64,000 nt of DNA from Dyella sp. C11. Its GTDB lineage: Bacteria; Pseudomonadota; Gammaproteobacteria; Xanthomonadales; Rhodanobacteraceae. Location of the stretch: positions 1 through 64,000 of the forward strand of contig NZ_QAVX01000017.1 in assembly GCF_003121485.1 (NCBI RefSeq), written 5' to 3'. The notes under the pieces were generated by a model. That model made no database searches and was not told where the DNA came from. It saw only the letters and a program-made list of their open reading frames with translations. Below are positions 9,603-18,472 of the stretch, piece by piece. Numbering within the stretch: the first letter of the stretch is position 1; each line of letters begins with the position of its first letter. The position numbers and the translations under genes are program-made.

Positions 9603-10535
9603 ATGCGGCCACACGCCCTTTATCTATCCGTGCTGTCGTGCGTTGCCGCCCTGGGCTGCGTGCCTTTCTGCGCACAAGCCACCGAGGGTGCCAGTGGCAT
9701 GTACCTGCTGGGTGCCCAGTCGCTGGACGCCGGGATCAGCCCGCCGCCAGGCTGGTACTTCGGCATCGCCGCCGCGCAGTACACGGGTTCGGTGGGCGGT
9801 GCTATCCAGGGTGGCGTAAGGGTGGCTGAGCTGGACAAGCGTGCCGACAGCCTGACAGGCGTGCTGCTGTTCGCGCCGAAGACCCGGGTACTGGGTGGCC
9901 AACTGGTGCTCTCTGTCGCCACGCCTTACGCGTACCTGCGACTGGAGGGCCAGATCACCAGCCCGGTCGTTCGGCAACGGGCGGTGAGCGGCACGGGCAA
10001 AGGCGACACGGCCCTGGGCGCCCGCCTGGGCTGGCACGTGGGCTCCTCGTTCTGGCACGCCATCGCACTCAGCGCGTGGGCGCCCACCGGTGACTATCAG
10101 AAGGGCTTCACGCCATCGATAGGGCACGACCGTTGGGCAGGTGATGTGTCCTGGTCCATGACCTATGCCCCCGGCAACCATCGTACCGAAATGTCGGCCG
10201 TCATCGGCTACGACATCAACAGCCCCAACGACGCCACGCACTACCGCAGTGGCAACGAAGTGCACGTGGAACTGGGCATCGGTCGGCGCTTCACACCCCA
10301 ACTGGAAGTGGGACTGGCAGGCTACGCGTATCGCCAGGTCACGGCCGACAGTGGTTCAGGAGCGTTTTTGGGGTCGTTGAAGGGACGTGTTTACGGCGTG
10401 GGCCCTGCCCTCAACTACAACACGAAGCTGGGCGGCCACGGCATCGTATTGCTCGCTCGCTATTACACCGAGTTCGATGCGAAGCGACACTTTGAGGGCA
10501 ACCTTGCGCTGGTGTCGGCGACGTTGCGTTTCTAA
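9603..10535 (+). CDS. Outer-membrane beta-barrel, SphA / MetA-pathway phenol-degradation-like
   Basis: The 310-residue protein has a signal peptide ending CAQA and then alternating amphipathic strands to a C-terminal phenylalanine (LVSATLRF), the usual outer-membrane insertion signal. The opening GASGMYLLGAQSLDAGISPPPGWYF and the strands GDTALGARLGWHVGSSFWHAIAL and GGHGIVLLARYYTEFDAKRHFEGN match the SphA/putative MetA-pathway family. That family is thought to help uptake of aromatic or hydrophobic compounds. The ATG used has no good ribosome site, so the start is the weakest part of the call. Confidence 0.8.
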   Translation: MRPHALYLSVLSCVAALGCVPFCAQATEGASGMYLLGAQSLDAGISPPPGWYFGIAAAQYTGSVGGAIQGGVRVAELDKRADSLTGVLLFAPKTRVLGGQLVLSVATPYAYLRLEGQITSPVVRQRAVSGTGKGDTALGARLGWHVGSSFWHAIALSAWAPTGDYQKGFTPSIGHDRWAGDVSWSMTYAPGNHRTEMSAVIGYDINSPNDATHYRSGNEVHVELGIGRRFTPQLEVGLAGYAYRQVTADSGSGAFLGSLKGRVYGVGPALNYNTKLGGHGIVLLARYYTEFDAKRHFEGNLALVSATLRF

Positions 10536-10664
10536 AGCTAGCACCACGCGTCCATCGTGCGCACGACGATCAGCGATGTCGTGCCATCACTCCGGCTCCC
10601 GTCGCGCAGGTGATGGCGCAGCGATGGCGTCGCACAGATGTCCCATGTGACTGTGGAACCCTAG

Positions 10665-10964
10665 TTAATCAGGCGACCGGTCACTCAACGAACGGGTAAC
10701 GGCGATAAACGCGACCAGGGCGCCAAATATCATCCAAAGCCACCCTCCACTGGCCGATGCGAGGAGGTCACTTTGAAGCTGGGTGATATAGACGAAGTTA
10801 CCGTGATTGTCGAAAGGAATGACATGGTCGGGCGGGGATGGCCGTGAGGGGCTTTGGACTATCACGTACAACAACGCATTCCAGCCGACAATGAAACTGG
10901 TGCCGATCACGATAGAAGTCAGGAACAAAGCATTCCAGAGTCTTTTTGATCCTATTCGTCGCAC
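10665..10964 (-). CDS. Small membrane protein, two transmembrane helices
   Basis: This 99-residue product has one membrane helix at about residues 11-35 (NALFLTSIVIGTSFIVGWNALLYVIV) and another at about 72-90 (GGWLWMIFGALVAFIAVTRS), with a short outside loop between. Base composition is lower in GC than the window average. No family recognised. It may form a small unit with the short gene starting at 11233. Confidence 0.55.
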   Translation of the reverse strand: MRRIGSKRLWNALFLTSIVIGTSFIVGWNALLYVIVQSPSRPSPPDHVIPFDNHGNFVYITQLQSDLLASASGGWLWMIFGALVAFIAVTRSLSDRSPD

Positions 10965-11026
10965 ATCAACCTCGTTCTGCGAATGTCTTCTTCGGACCCA
11001 AAACAGCCCAAGTCAGGCAGCCTGCG

Positions 11027-11233
11027 TTACTCAATGTCACCCTGCTCAGAGTCATCGTCTTCGCTCATCAGGCGACTTAGGTCCTCGGGCTTCATCCGCT
11101 TCAGTTTCCCCTCCAAATCCCGGTCATATTGACGGTCATTGGGCTCAACTCCGCGCTGCGCCTTCCGCTGGTACTGCTGGAGAAAGGTGCCAATGTTGGC
11201 GCGTATCCACTTCTTCCGTCCGCCGGACATCAT
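11027..11233 (-). CDS. Small charged cytosolic protein of unknown function
   Basis: ATG-ATG at 11233-11228 follows GGAAGGTGGGG, a strong ribosome site, and opens a 68-residue protein (MMSGGRKKWIRANIGTFLQQ). It is rich in Lys, Arg, Glu and Asp, has no membrane helix, and ends in an acidic tail (SEDDDSEQGDIE). The longer in-frame extension upstream is unlike a protein. No family recognised. It lies just upstream of, and in the same direction as, the small membrane-protein gene. Confidence 0.6.
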   Translation of the reverse strand: MMSGGRKKWIRANIGTFLQQYQRKAQRGVEPNDRQYDRDLEGKLKRMKPEDLSRLMSEDDDSEQGDIE

Positions 11234-11569
11234 CCCCCACCTTCCCCGATCTCCGCGCCAACCCGAGATCGCCACGTCCGCTTTGGATCGAATGCGGAAC
11301 CTGGCTTTCGCCCCGTTTCGCATCTTAGTGCAATCCGGCGTAAAGCCTTCCCAAGGAAGGTCACCGGCACAAGGCGGTACCCGGGAAAAATGGCTGAGCC
11401 GCGATTCATCCCCGCCCTGTCCCGGTTCGTCGCACCCAGGCCGCTTTCGTCGCAAGGTACGTGGAGTGCGGTCGCGGGCTGGCTAAGCTCGATGTGATCG
11501 CCCGAATCGGCCGGCCCCATCTTGAATGCGCGCCACGATTCGCCCGCCATATCTGACCGGGGTTGAATT
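11234..11569. other. Intergenic region with a short palindromic element
   Basis: About 335 bases without a supported gene. At 11276-11300 GTCCGC and GCGGAAC bracket TTTGGATCGAAT. This resembles, from memory, a short dispersed palindrome common between genes in alphaproteobacteria. Open frames on both strands here have no ribosome sites. Confidence 0.35.
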
Positions 11570-12640
11570 ATGCGATGCATCGTCGCGCTTGCTTGCCTGC
11601 TGTGCTCCGCCCGCCTGTTCGCCCAGACCGATAGCGTGGCGGACTTTATCGACGGGTATGCGAACGCACACCACTACAGCGGATCGATCATGGTGCAGTG
11701 GCACGATGGGTCGCGCCTGGTCCGAAGCTACGGGCTTGCCAGCATTCCTTTTCGCGTTGCGAATACGCCACAGACGCGATTCAAGATCGCCTCCGTCACC
11801 AAGCTTTTCACGTCGGCATTGATTCTGCAGCTGGTGGAACAACACCGGATCGACCTCGATCAGCCCATCAAGACCTATCTGCCGGACTACGCGGGCGAAG
11901 CGGGCAGCAAGGTGACGATCCAGCAGTTGCTCCATCACACGTCGGGCCTGCCGAGTTTTGACGCCGTCACCGACCAGGCCACGGCACTGAAGGATGGCAT
12001 TCCCATCTATCAACTACCGCACACCAGCCATCAATTGCTGACGCAGTTCAGCAGCGGCAAGCTGGTCAGCACGCCTGGCGAAAAATTCAACTACAACAAT
12101 GCCGATTATGTGGTGCTCGGTGAGATCATCGCGCGCCTGTATGGCCAGCCGTACGAGCAGGTGTTGAAGGAGCGTATCCTCGATCCGCTGCACATGATCG
12201 ACAGCGGCGTGCTTCATCATGGCGACATCGTGGACCGGCTCGCCGATACCTACTGGTATCCCGACGATAGAAAAGTCCTTTCCCGCGACCTGCCGGCGTA
12301 TCCGGAAAACTGGTACGCCGCCGGCGCCATGTATTCCACCACGGGTGATCTGCTGAAGTTTGCCGACGCCCTGTTCAATGGCCGGCTTATTGCACCCGCC
12401 ACGCTGCAGCAGATGATCAAGCCCGGACTGGACGAATACGGCGACGGCATGTGGTCGTACCAACTCACGGCCAACGGCACCAAACATCCCGTCATCAAGC
12501 GCCCCGGACTCATCATGGGTGCCCAGGCGCAGTTCCTCCACGTGATGGACCAGGACATCACCATCGTCATGCTGGGCAACACCAGCGTGGTCGATTCCGA
12601 TGCCTGGGTGGAGGACATCGCCAAGCGCGCCATGCATTGA
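11570..12640 (+). CDS. Secreted serine hydrolase, class C beta-lactamase family
   Basis: The 356-residue precursor has a signal peptide ending in LFAQ. The catalytic SxxK motif is S75-V-T-K78 (FKIASVTKLF) and the second motif is Y175-N-N177; a third HPVIK-type motif is present near residue 300. The LLHHTSGLPSF segment is typical of the S12/beta-lactamase class C fold. Members include D-aminopeptidases, esterases and penicillin-binding-like enzymes, so a drug-resistance role should not be assumed. It converges with the dienelactone hydrolase gene 23 bases away. Confidence 0.9.
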   Translation: MRCIVALACLLCSARLFAQTDSVADFIDGYANAHHYSGSIMVQWHDGSRLVRSYGLASIPFRVANTPQTRFKIASVTKLFTSALILQLVEQHRIDLDQPIKTYLPDYAGEAGSKVTIQQLLHHTSGLPSFDAVTDQATALKDGIPIYQLPHTSHQLLTQFSSGKLVSTPGEKFNYNNADYVVLGEIIARLYGQPYEQVLKERILDPLHMIDSGVLHHGDIVDRLADTYWYPDDRKVLSRDLPAYPENWYAAGAMYSTTGDLLKFADALFNGRLIAPATLQQMIKPGLDEYGDGMWSYQLTANGTKHPVIKRPGLIMGAQAQFLHVMDQDITIVMLGNTSVVDSDAWVEDIAKRAMH

Positions 12641-12663
12641 GCCGACGCAGATTCCTGCAGGCT

Positions 12664-13359
12664 CTAACCCAGGAATTGATGCAGGAACGCGTAGGTTCGG
12701 CCGTTGGCGAGCTTTGCCGCGTCGGCGTCGTAATGCACACCGGTATGCCTGGCGAACGCATGGCTGCAACCGGGGTACGCGTAAAAGGTCACGTTGGGCT
12801 TGCCTTCCAGCGCCGCCTTGATCTTGGCCTGCGCGTCGGGCGGGATGAATTCGTCGTCCGTGCCCTGGTGCATGATCAAGGGAGAGTGCAAGGTGTCGGC
12901 ATCCTTCAAGTGGTTTTGCGTGCCGCCGCCGTAGTAGACAACGGCCGCATCCACCTTGGAACGCGCGGCGGTGAGGAAGGTCATCAGGCCACCCAGGCAG
13001 TAACCCATCACGCCGACTTTGCCGTTGCTCTCCGGCAACGCACGGCCCATGGCGACCACGGCTTCCACATCACCTACGCCCTGGTCGAAATCGTAGGCGT
13101 CATACAGGCCCAGACCCTTCTTCCATTCGGCCTCCGACCAGTGATTGAGGTCGAGTCCACGTTCCTTTCGCCAGAACAGTTCGGGCGCCAGCGCAATGAA
13201 GCCCTGGTCCGCCAGTTCGCGACACGACTGCCGCATGTCGTTGTTGACGCCAAATACTTCGTGCAGCAGCACGACGACGGGCGCGGGTGTGGCAGCGGGC
13301 CATTCGATGTAGACAGAGAACGTACCTTCCGGCGTACGAAGATCGCGATACTCACTCAT
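12664..13359 (-). CDS. Dienelactone hydrolase family protein
   Basis: ATG 13359 follows GGAGAG and gives 231 residues, the usual length. The alpha/beta-hydrolase core has the family hallmark cysteine nucleophile in GVMGYCLGG (Cys121), an acid in GTDDEFIPP (Asp168 or Asp169) and His200 in GCSHAF. VVVLLHEVFGVNNDMRQSCRELA is the standard N-terminal signature with the Glu that tunes the cysteine. Acts in the cytosol on lactones or carboxylic esters; the substrate is unknown. It lies 80 bases downstream of the haloperoxidase-like gene on the same strand, likely one operon. Confidence 0.92.
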   Translation of the reverse strand: MSEYRDLRTPEGTFSVYIEWPAATPAPVVVLLHEVFGVNNDMRQSCRELADQGFIALAPELFWRKERGLDLNHWSEAEWKKGLGLYDAYDFDQGVGDVEAVVAMGRALPESNGKVGVMGYCLGGLMTFLTAARSKVDAAVVYYGGGTQNHLKDADTLHSPLIMHQGTDDEFIPPDAQAKIKAALEGKPNVTFYAYPGCSHAFARHTGVHYDADAAKLANGRTYAFLHQFLG

Positions 13360-13439
13360 GGAAGCTCTCCCAAGGCCAGGATTTCGGTTCACGCGGCCCC
13401 GGGCGCATTCGCCCAAGGCCGCGATGGATTCATCCCTGA

Positions 13440-14297
13440 TCAGCTTTTCAGGAACGCCAACAGATCCTTGTTGATCACCTCCGCATGCGTGGTCGGCATG
13501 CCATGCGGAAAACCCGGATACGACTTCAGCGTGCCCTTCTTCAGCAACTTCACCGACTTGGCGCCCGTCACGGCGAACGGTGCGATCTGATCGTCCTCGC
13601 CATGCATCACGAGCACGGGAATGTCGATGATCTTCAGGTCGTCGAAAAACTCCGTCTCGGAAAACACCTTGATGCAGTCGTAGTGGGCCTTGATGCCGCC
13701 CATCATTCCCTGCCGCCACCAGTTCTGGCGAATGCCTTCGGATATGTTCGCACCCGGTCGGTTGTAACCATAGAAAGGAATGGTGATGTCCTGGTAGAAC
13801 TGGGACCGATGATTCGCCGTGCCGTCGCGAATGGCATCGATGGCTTCCTTAGGAACGCCATCCGGATTCTTGTCGGACTTCATCAGGGTGGGCGGAATGG
13901 CGCTGATGATGACGGCCTTGACGGCGCGGCCATTCGCATGGCGGGCGACATACCGGATCACCTCACCGCCACCCGTGGAGTGCCCGATGTGTACGGCATT
14001 CTTCAGGTCGAGCGCCGTCACCAGTTCGGCCACGTCGGCCGCATAGGTGTCCATATCGTTGCCGTTGACGGTCTGCGTGGAACGGCCATGTCCCCGGCGA
14101 TCATGCGCAATCACCCGGTAGCCCTGGGCGAGGAAAAACATCAGCTGGGCGTCCCAGTCGTCGGCCGACAGCGGCCAGCCGTGGTGGAACACCAGGGGCT
14201 GACCTGTTCCCCAGTCCTTGTAAAAGATCTCCGTCCCGTCCGTGGTCGTGATATACGAACTACCGGCGCTAGCCTCTTTCGTGCGGTTCTGAGCCAT
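13440..14297 (-). CDS. Alpha/beta hydrolase, non-heme haloperoxidase/arylesterase type
   Basis: The 285-residue protein carries the cofactor-free haloperoxidase pattern: Ser107 in GHSTGGG, Asp236 in GEDDQIAP and His265 in FPHGMPTTH, with the oxyanion region HHGWPLSADDW. Related enzymes hydrolyse esters and, with peracids, halogenate in vitro; the physiological role is usually ester hydrolysis. The last residues of the sequence and length match the family. The gene is divergent from the GlxA-type regulator at 14420, which is its probable controller. Confidence 0.9.
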   Translation of the reverse strand: MAQNRTKEASAGSSYITTTDGTEIFYKDWGTGQPLVFHHGWPLSADDWDAQLMFFLAQGYRVIAHDRRGHGRSTQTVNGNDMDTYAADVAELVTALDLKNAVHIGHSTGGGEVIRYVARHANGRAVKAVIISAIPPTLMKSDKNPDGVPKEAIDAIRDGTANHRSQFYQDITIPFYGYNRPGANISEGIRQNWWRQGMMGGIKAHYDCIKVFSETEFFDDLKIIDIPVLVMHGEDDQIAPFAVTGAKSVKLLKKGTLKSYPGFPHGMPTTHAEVINKDLLAFLKS

Positions 14298-14419
14298 GTC
14301 GAACTCTCCATGCCTGCGTGAAAGAAAGGGTGGTCCGTGCCAAACCCGACAGGGTTTCGCATGACCGGTTGGACGGTGGTGTAACGACGTCTGTTGTGAC
14401 GCGAACGGAGACCGAGCCT

Positions 14420-15517
14420 ATGCCTGGCACACATGCTGAACAACGGCCCGTTCCGACAAAAAGCAGGGCCAAAACGGCCAGCGATGCCAAGCCCGTGGTC
14501 GAGGTGGGCATTGTGTGCGACGCCGGCACCTCGGCCACCGGGCTGCATGGCCTGAGCGAGCTCTTTGGCTATGCCGGCGACATCGCCGCCAACCGTCATG
14601 GTGGCAAGGGGCATTCAGACGTCCGGATCACCCAGTGGCGCAGCCATAACGGTGAAGTGCGCCCAGGCAACGACACCCACGAAGGCCTGGACCACCACCC
14701 CGACGTGCTCGTCCTGCCGGGCAACCTTCCAGCGGCGATGCACGACACGCAGGACCCGGTGCTTACTGCATGGTTGCGGCAAATGCATGCCCGCGGCGTG
14801 ATCATCGCCGCCGTGTGCGGTGGTGTGTTCGTGCTCGCCCGAACAGGCCTGCTTCAAGGCCGGCAAGCGACCACGCACTGGGCACTGCACGAGAAGTTTG
14901 GCCAGGAATTCCCGGATGTACTGGTCGATACGGATTACATGGTGATCGACTATGGCGATGTGATGACTGCCGGCGGCGTACTCGCGTGGGCGGATCTGGG
15001 CCTTCGCATTGTTGAGCGCCTGCTCGGGCCCGCCGTGATGCTGGAAACGGCGCACTACATGAACGTCGATCCGCCCGGCCGGCAACAGCGCTTCTACAGC
15101 GAATTCGATCCCCGCCTGAAGCACGGCGATCACGCCATCGTCAAAGCCCAGCAGTTTCTGGCCGGCAACAGGACGTGCCCGATTTCGGTCGCCGATCTCG
15201 CCGCGCAGGCCTGCCTGGAACCGCGAACTTTTCTTCGCCGTTTCAGCAAGGCCACTGGCATGAAGCCGATGGAATACCAGCAGCAGATACGCATTTCCCG
15301 CGCCCGCGAAATGCTTGAGCTCACGCGATTGGGCGTGGAGGAAATCGCCGGGAAAGCCGGCTACGAGGATTTGAAGAACTTCCGCCGGGTGTTCAAGCGT
15401 ATCGTCGGACTGTCGCCGTCGGACTATCGCCGGCGATTCTCGGGGGACGGAAAGGAGAGCGGTGTGCGATCTGGCGCCTGGGAGCCACGCCACCAGGCAG
15501 GCCAAGCGGCGGACTAG
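14420..15517 (+). CDS. GlxA-family transcriptional regulator (DJ-1/PfpI domain plus AraC HTH)
   Basis: I chose ATG 14420 with GGAG upstream, giving 365 residues. The N-terminal DJ-1/PfpI-like domain (about 25-205) has the nucleophile-elbow cysteine Cys133 in AAVCGGVFVLA. The C-terminal AraC domain (about 240-345) shows both HTHs, around VADLAAQACLEPRTFLRRF and VEEIAGKAGYEDLKNFRRVF, and the GLSPSDYRRRF end. It is divergent from the two hydrolase genes and probably regulates them. Its stop shares the tetranucleotide CTAG with the stop of the convergent CadC-type gene. Confidence 0.92.
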   Translation: MPGTHAEQRPVPTKSRAKTASDAKPVVEVGIVCDAGTSATGLHGLSELFGYAGDIAANRHGGKGHSDVRITQWRSHNGEVRPGNDTHEGLDHHPDVLVLPGNLPAAMHDTQDPVLTAWLRQMHARGVIIAAVCGGVFVLARTGLLQGRQATTHWALHEKFGQEFPDVLVDTDYMVIDYGDVMTAGGVLAWADLGLRIVERLLGPAVMLETAHYMNVDPPGRQQRFYSEFDPRLKHGDHAIVKAQQFLAGNRTCPISVADLAAQACLEPRTFLRRFSKATGMKPMEYQQQIRISRAREMLELTRLGVEEIAGKAGYEDLKNFRRVFKRIVGLSPSDYRRRFSGDGKESGVRSGAWEPRHQAGQAAD

Positions 15518-17793
15518 CCGTGCCTGGCGTACTTCTGCAGCAGCGTCTTGAAGCGTGGATCATCGCGCAGCGGGTCCCATGATGGATCTACCTGAAGCAA
15601 TGCGCTGGACATGATGGCGCCCGTTGGCATGGACAGCAGGCGATCGATCAGCGGAATGGCCTGATCAGGTTGACCGACCCGCACGTAGAGCTGCGCCTGA
15701 TTGGCCAGCATGTCGGCCCCCGTAAGCGCGTCCTTGCTCACCGGCATCAATGCCACGGCGCGTTCGCCTTCCGCGACGGCCTCCGCTTTTCGACCAAGGC
15801 CGGCATAGGCGTATCCCAGGGCGAGATGCAGGTCGGCATCCTCCGGCCGCGTCGCCAGCGCAGCCTGCATCTTCGTCGCGACGTCACCGAACGTTGCCGC
15901 CGCCCTGTCCTTGTCGCCCGCCGCTTCCAGGGCCCAGGCCAGGTACAGCAGTCGCGGCAGCGCGATGTTGTCCGTGTCATCCCAGCTCTCTCGCTTGTCC
16001 GCTTCCACTACCTTGATGACGCCGGCGTAGTCGCGCTTCAGCCAGTGATCGAAATAGATGCCCATGACGTTGCCATCGTAGGCAGCACTGCCAGGCACCA
16101 TGTCCGCCAGCGCCGCATGCAGCGGCGCCGGGTCACCCTTCCAGACCAGCGCGTTGTACGCCTGCGACAAGCGTTCGCCCGCCGGGTTGTGACTTACCGC
16201 GGCCGCCGAGCCGAAAGCCTGATCGGCCTCGGCGTAGCGACGCATGCTCTGATAGGTCACGGCGAGCTGGCTGAAACCGAATTCGCTGTGCGGATCGAGC
16301 ACTGTGGCCGACCGAAACAGCGCCAACGCCTCGTCCCAGCGCCCCTGTCGCCGCGCCACCGAAGCAATAAGCAGTTCAACCGTGGCGCTGTTGGGCAAGG
16401 CCTTTCGTGCCAGTTCCAACTGGGCGGAGGCGGCGGCGTAATCCCGATGCCCCCAGTAGTGGTACAAGCCCAGCGCGTAATGCGCCTGTCCCAGATCCGG
16501 CTGCAATGCCAGCGCGCGGTCGGCAGCGTTCTTTGCATCGGCCAACCGAGCGTTGGTGCGATCGGGCCCAAAGAAGTACATCTGCATATTGGCACGCGCC
16601 AAAGCCGCATCGGCCAGTGCGAAGCGCGGATCGCGCTCCAGCGCTTGCTGGTAAAGCGAAATGGCCACGGGCAATTCGGACGACGACATGATGGGATCAT
16701 CGTAGGCGCGGTTGGCATGCACACCCGCCTGCAGATACAGGTCGTAAGCGGCGGCGTTCGATGTCGGCACCGTGTCGATGCGCGCCGTTTCGGCGGACGT
16801 CAGCTGCACCTTCAACGCTTGCGCCACGTTCTGCGCCACTTCGCCTTCCACGTTGAAGACATTGTCCAGCGTGCGCGTGTATGCCTTCGCCCAAAGATGG
16901 TTGCCGCTGCTTGCGTCGATCAGCTGCACGTTGATCAGCACCTGGTCGCCGACCTTTTGCACCGTGCCTTCCAACAGTGTGGCCACGCCCAGTTGGTGCG
17001 CGATGGTTTTCACGTCTTCCGGATGGCTGGGGTATTTCTCGGTCGACGTGCGGGAAATCACCTTGAGCCCGCCGATGCCCACCAGCTCGGTGAGGATCAT
17101 GTCCTGCATGCCGGTGGCGAAATAGGCGTTGCCCTGATCCGTACTGAGATTCTCGAACGGCAATACCGCGATGGACTTGAGGTCGGCCACCGGCACCGCA
17201 CTCACGGGTGCACGCGAGAATTGGTGCCAGCCAAGCGCAGCGGCTGCCAGGACCAGCAAGGCCACGACCACGGCGAGCACCCGCCTTCCCGACCGCCGAG
17301 TCTCGGGCGGCGGCGATGGCGCCTGCGGTCTTGCGGATGCCTCTACCGGCAACGCAACAACAGGGCGAACCGGAGTTGTTACAGATGCAACTTCCGTGGC
17401 GCGCAGTGCCCTGTCCGCTTCCGGGTTCAGCCCCTCGCGCGATGCCGCGAATCGAACGTCGGCGTCGAGGCGAAACCCAACGCCGTGCACGGTGTGCAGG
17501 TAACGACTTTCTTCGCTGCTCTCGCCCAGCGCATGGCGCAACAGCGTGATGACGCGGCTGAGCACGCCCGGCGTGACGTGGCTATGCCCCCAGACCATGT
17601 CCAGAATCTCGTCACGGCCCAGCACACGCCCGGGTTCGCGAGCCAGCAGCACGAGCACGGCAAAGGCCTTGCGCTCAAGCCCCACCTCCTCGCCGTTGAC
17701 GAACAGGCGATGGCCCAGGGTGTCGATCTCGACGGTACCGAACGCAATCCACGCAGCAGAGGCGGTCTCTGCAGCCATCTGGTCGCCCTCCAC
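15514..17793 (-). CDS. CadC-type winged-helix regulator with transmembrane, TolB-like and TPR regions
   Basis: The 759-residue protein has an OmpR/PhoB-type winged helix (about 15-112, IDTLGHRLFVNGEEVGLERK, then VLSRVITLLRHALGE, HTVHGVGFRL). A proline-rich linker and one transmembrane helix (about 170-192, VLAVVVALLVLAAAALGW) follow. The periplasmic part starts with a TolB-like region (KSIAVLPFENLSTDQGNAYFATGMQ) and at least eight TPR-like helices. Such one-component regulators sense envelope signals and bind DNA from the membrane. The target is unknown. It overlaps the stop of the GlxA gene by four bases, tail to tail. Confidence 0.9.
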   Translation of the reverse strand: MEGDQMAAETASAAWIAFGTVEIDTLGHRLFVNGEEVGLERKAFAVLVLLAREPGRVLGRDEILDMVWGHSHVTPGVLSRVITLLRHALGESSEESRYLHTVHGVGFRLDADVRFAASREGLNPEADRALRATEVASVTTPVRPVVALPVEASARPQAPSPPPETRRSGRRVLAVVVALLVLAAAALGWHQFSRAPVSAVPVADLKSIAVLPFENLSTDQGNAYFATGMQDMILTELVGIGGLKVISRTSTEKYPSHPEDVKTIAHQLGVATLLEGTVQKVGDQVLINVQLIDASSGNHLWAKAYTRTLDNVFNVEGEVAQNVAQALKVQLTSAETARIDTVPTSNAAAYDLYLQAGVHANRAYDDPIMSSSELPVAISLYQQALERDPRFALADAALARANMQMYFFGPDRTNARLADAKNAADRALALQPDLGQAHYALGLYHYWGHRDYAAASAQLELARKALPNSATVELLIASVARRQGRWDEALALFRSATVLDPHSEFGFSQLAVTYQSMRRYAEADQAFGSAAAVSHNPAGERLSQAYNALVWKGDPAPLHAALADMVPGSAAYDGNVMGIYFDHWLKRDYAGVIKVVEADKRESWDDTDNIALPRLLYLAWALEAAGDKDRAAATFGDVATKMQAALATRPEDADLHLALGYAYAGLGRKAEAVAEGERAVALMPVSKDALTGADMLANQAQLYVRVGQPDQAIPLIDRLLSMPTGAIMSSALLQVDPSWDPLRDDPRFKTLLQKYARHG

Positions 17794-17945
17794 AGCCGTA
17801 GCCGATCCGCTTCAGGTTACACCAAGTCTGTCGCAGGACCGGTATGACCTGCGTGTGGATTCCGTTGTCCATCCCAGCGGCGCCTGGGCGCCAATGAGCC
17901 AGACTTGCCGGCCCATGGGCACGCGCCGCGCGGACCTTTACGTGA

Positions 17946-18392
17946 TCAAAGCGTGTTCACGGGAAGAAAGCGGGATGACGTCTGAGGGGGCGCACCGGGC
18001 AAGCCCACGCTTGCCTCCATTTCCACCCCAAACGTATGACCGTTGTAAGCGGGAGCAACGGTGCAGCTGCTGTGTGATCCGCCACCCACAAACGCTTCCT
18101 CGCCGCTCAAGAGCACCACTTCCGACGCTGCCTTTTCCGGCTGAAGCGCATTGGGATACAGCCTGTGCATTTGGCCATCCAACTGCTGGTACATACGATC
18201 GTTGGCAGAAACGCCCTGGCCAGCTTTCTTTACGCGGACAAATACATTGCCTTCGGGTATGAAATACAACGCCACGCCAGAGCCCATTTGCCGCACGTGA
18301 TCCAGGCTGCAGAAAGTGCCCTCCGCGAACGCATTACCGTGGAATGCGACCAGCAAAAATATCCATGGCTTCGCCCATCCTTTTGCCGTCAC
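17946..18392 (-). CDS. Secreted protein of unknown function
   Basis: The 148-residue product has a signal peptide (MTAKGWAKPWIFLLVAFHGNAFA) followed by a short mature domain with two cysteines (TFCSLD, SSCTVA) and a beta-rich pattern including VALYFIPEGNVFVRVKK. No family recognised. It sits alone between the CadC-type gene and the GH15 gene, all on the same strand, but spacing gives no firm operon. Confidence 0.6.
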   Translation of the reverse strand: MTAKGWAKPWIFLLVAFHGNAFAEGTFCSLDHVRQMGSGVALYFIPEGNVFVRVKKAGQGVSANDRMYQQLDGQMHRLYPNALQPEKAASEVVLLSGEEAFVGGGSHSSCTVAPAYNGHTFGVEMEASVGLPGAPPQTSSRFLPVNTL

Positions 18393-18472
18393 CAGTCACT
18401 CCAATCCATGAGGCCATCTTCGTCCCTTCGCATTTAAACGCGTGGGCGCGTGCAATGGCAAATCAGCGTATA

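Noticed and set aside
15670-17847. Long plus-strand open frame (725 codons) opposite the CadC/TPR gene
   Set aside because: Antisense frame of a clear regulator gene with Arg/His/Gln-rich composition and no recognisable domain.
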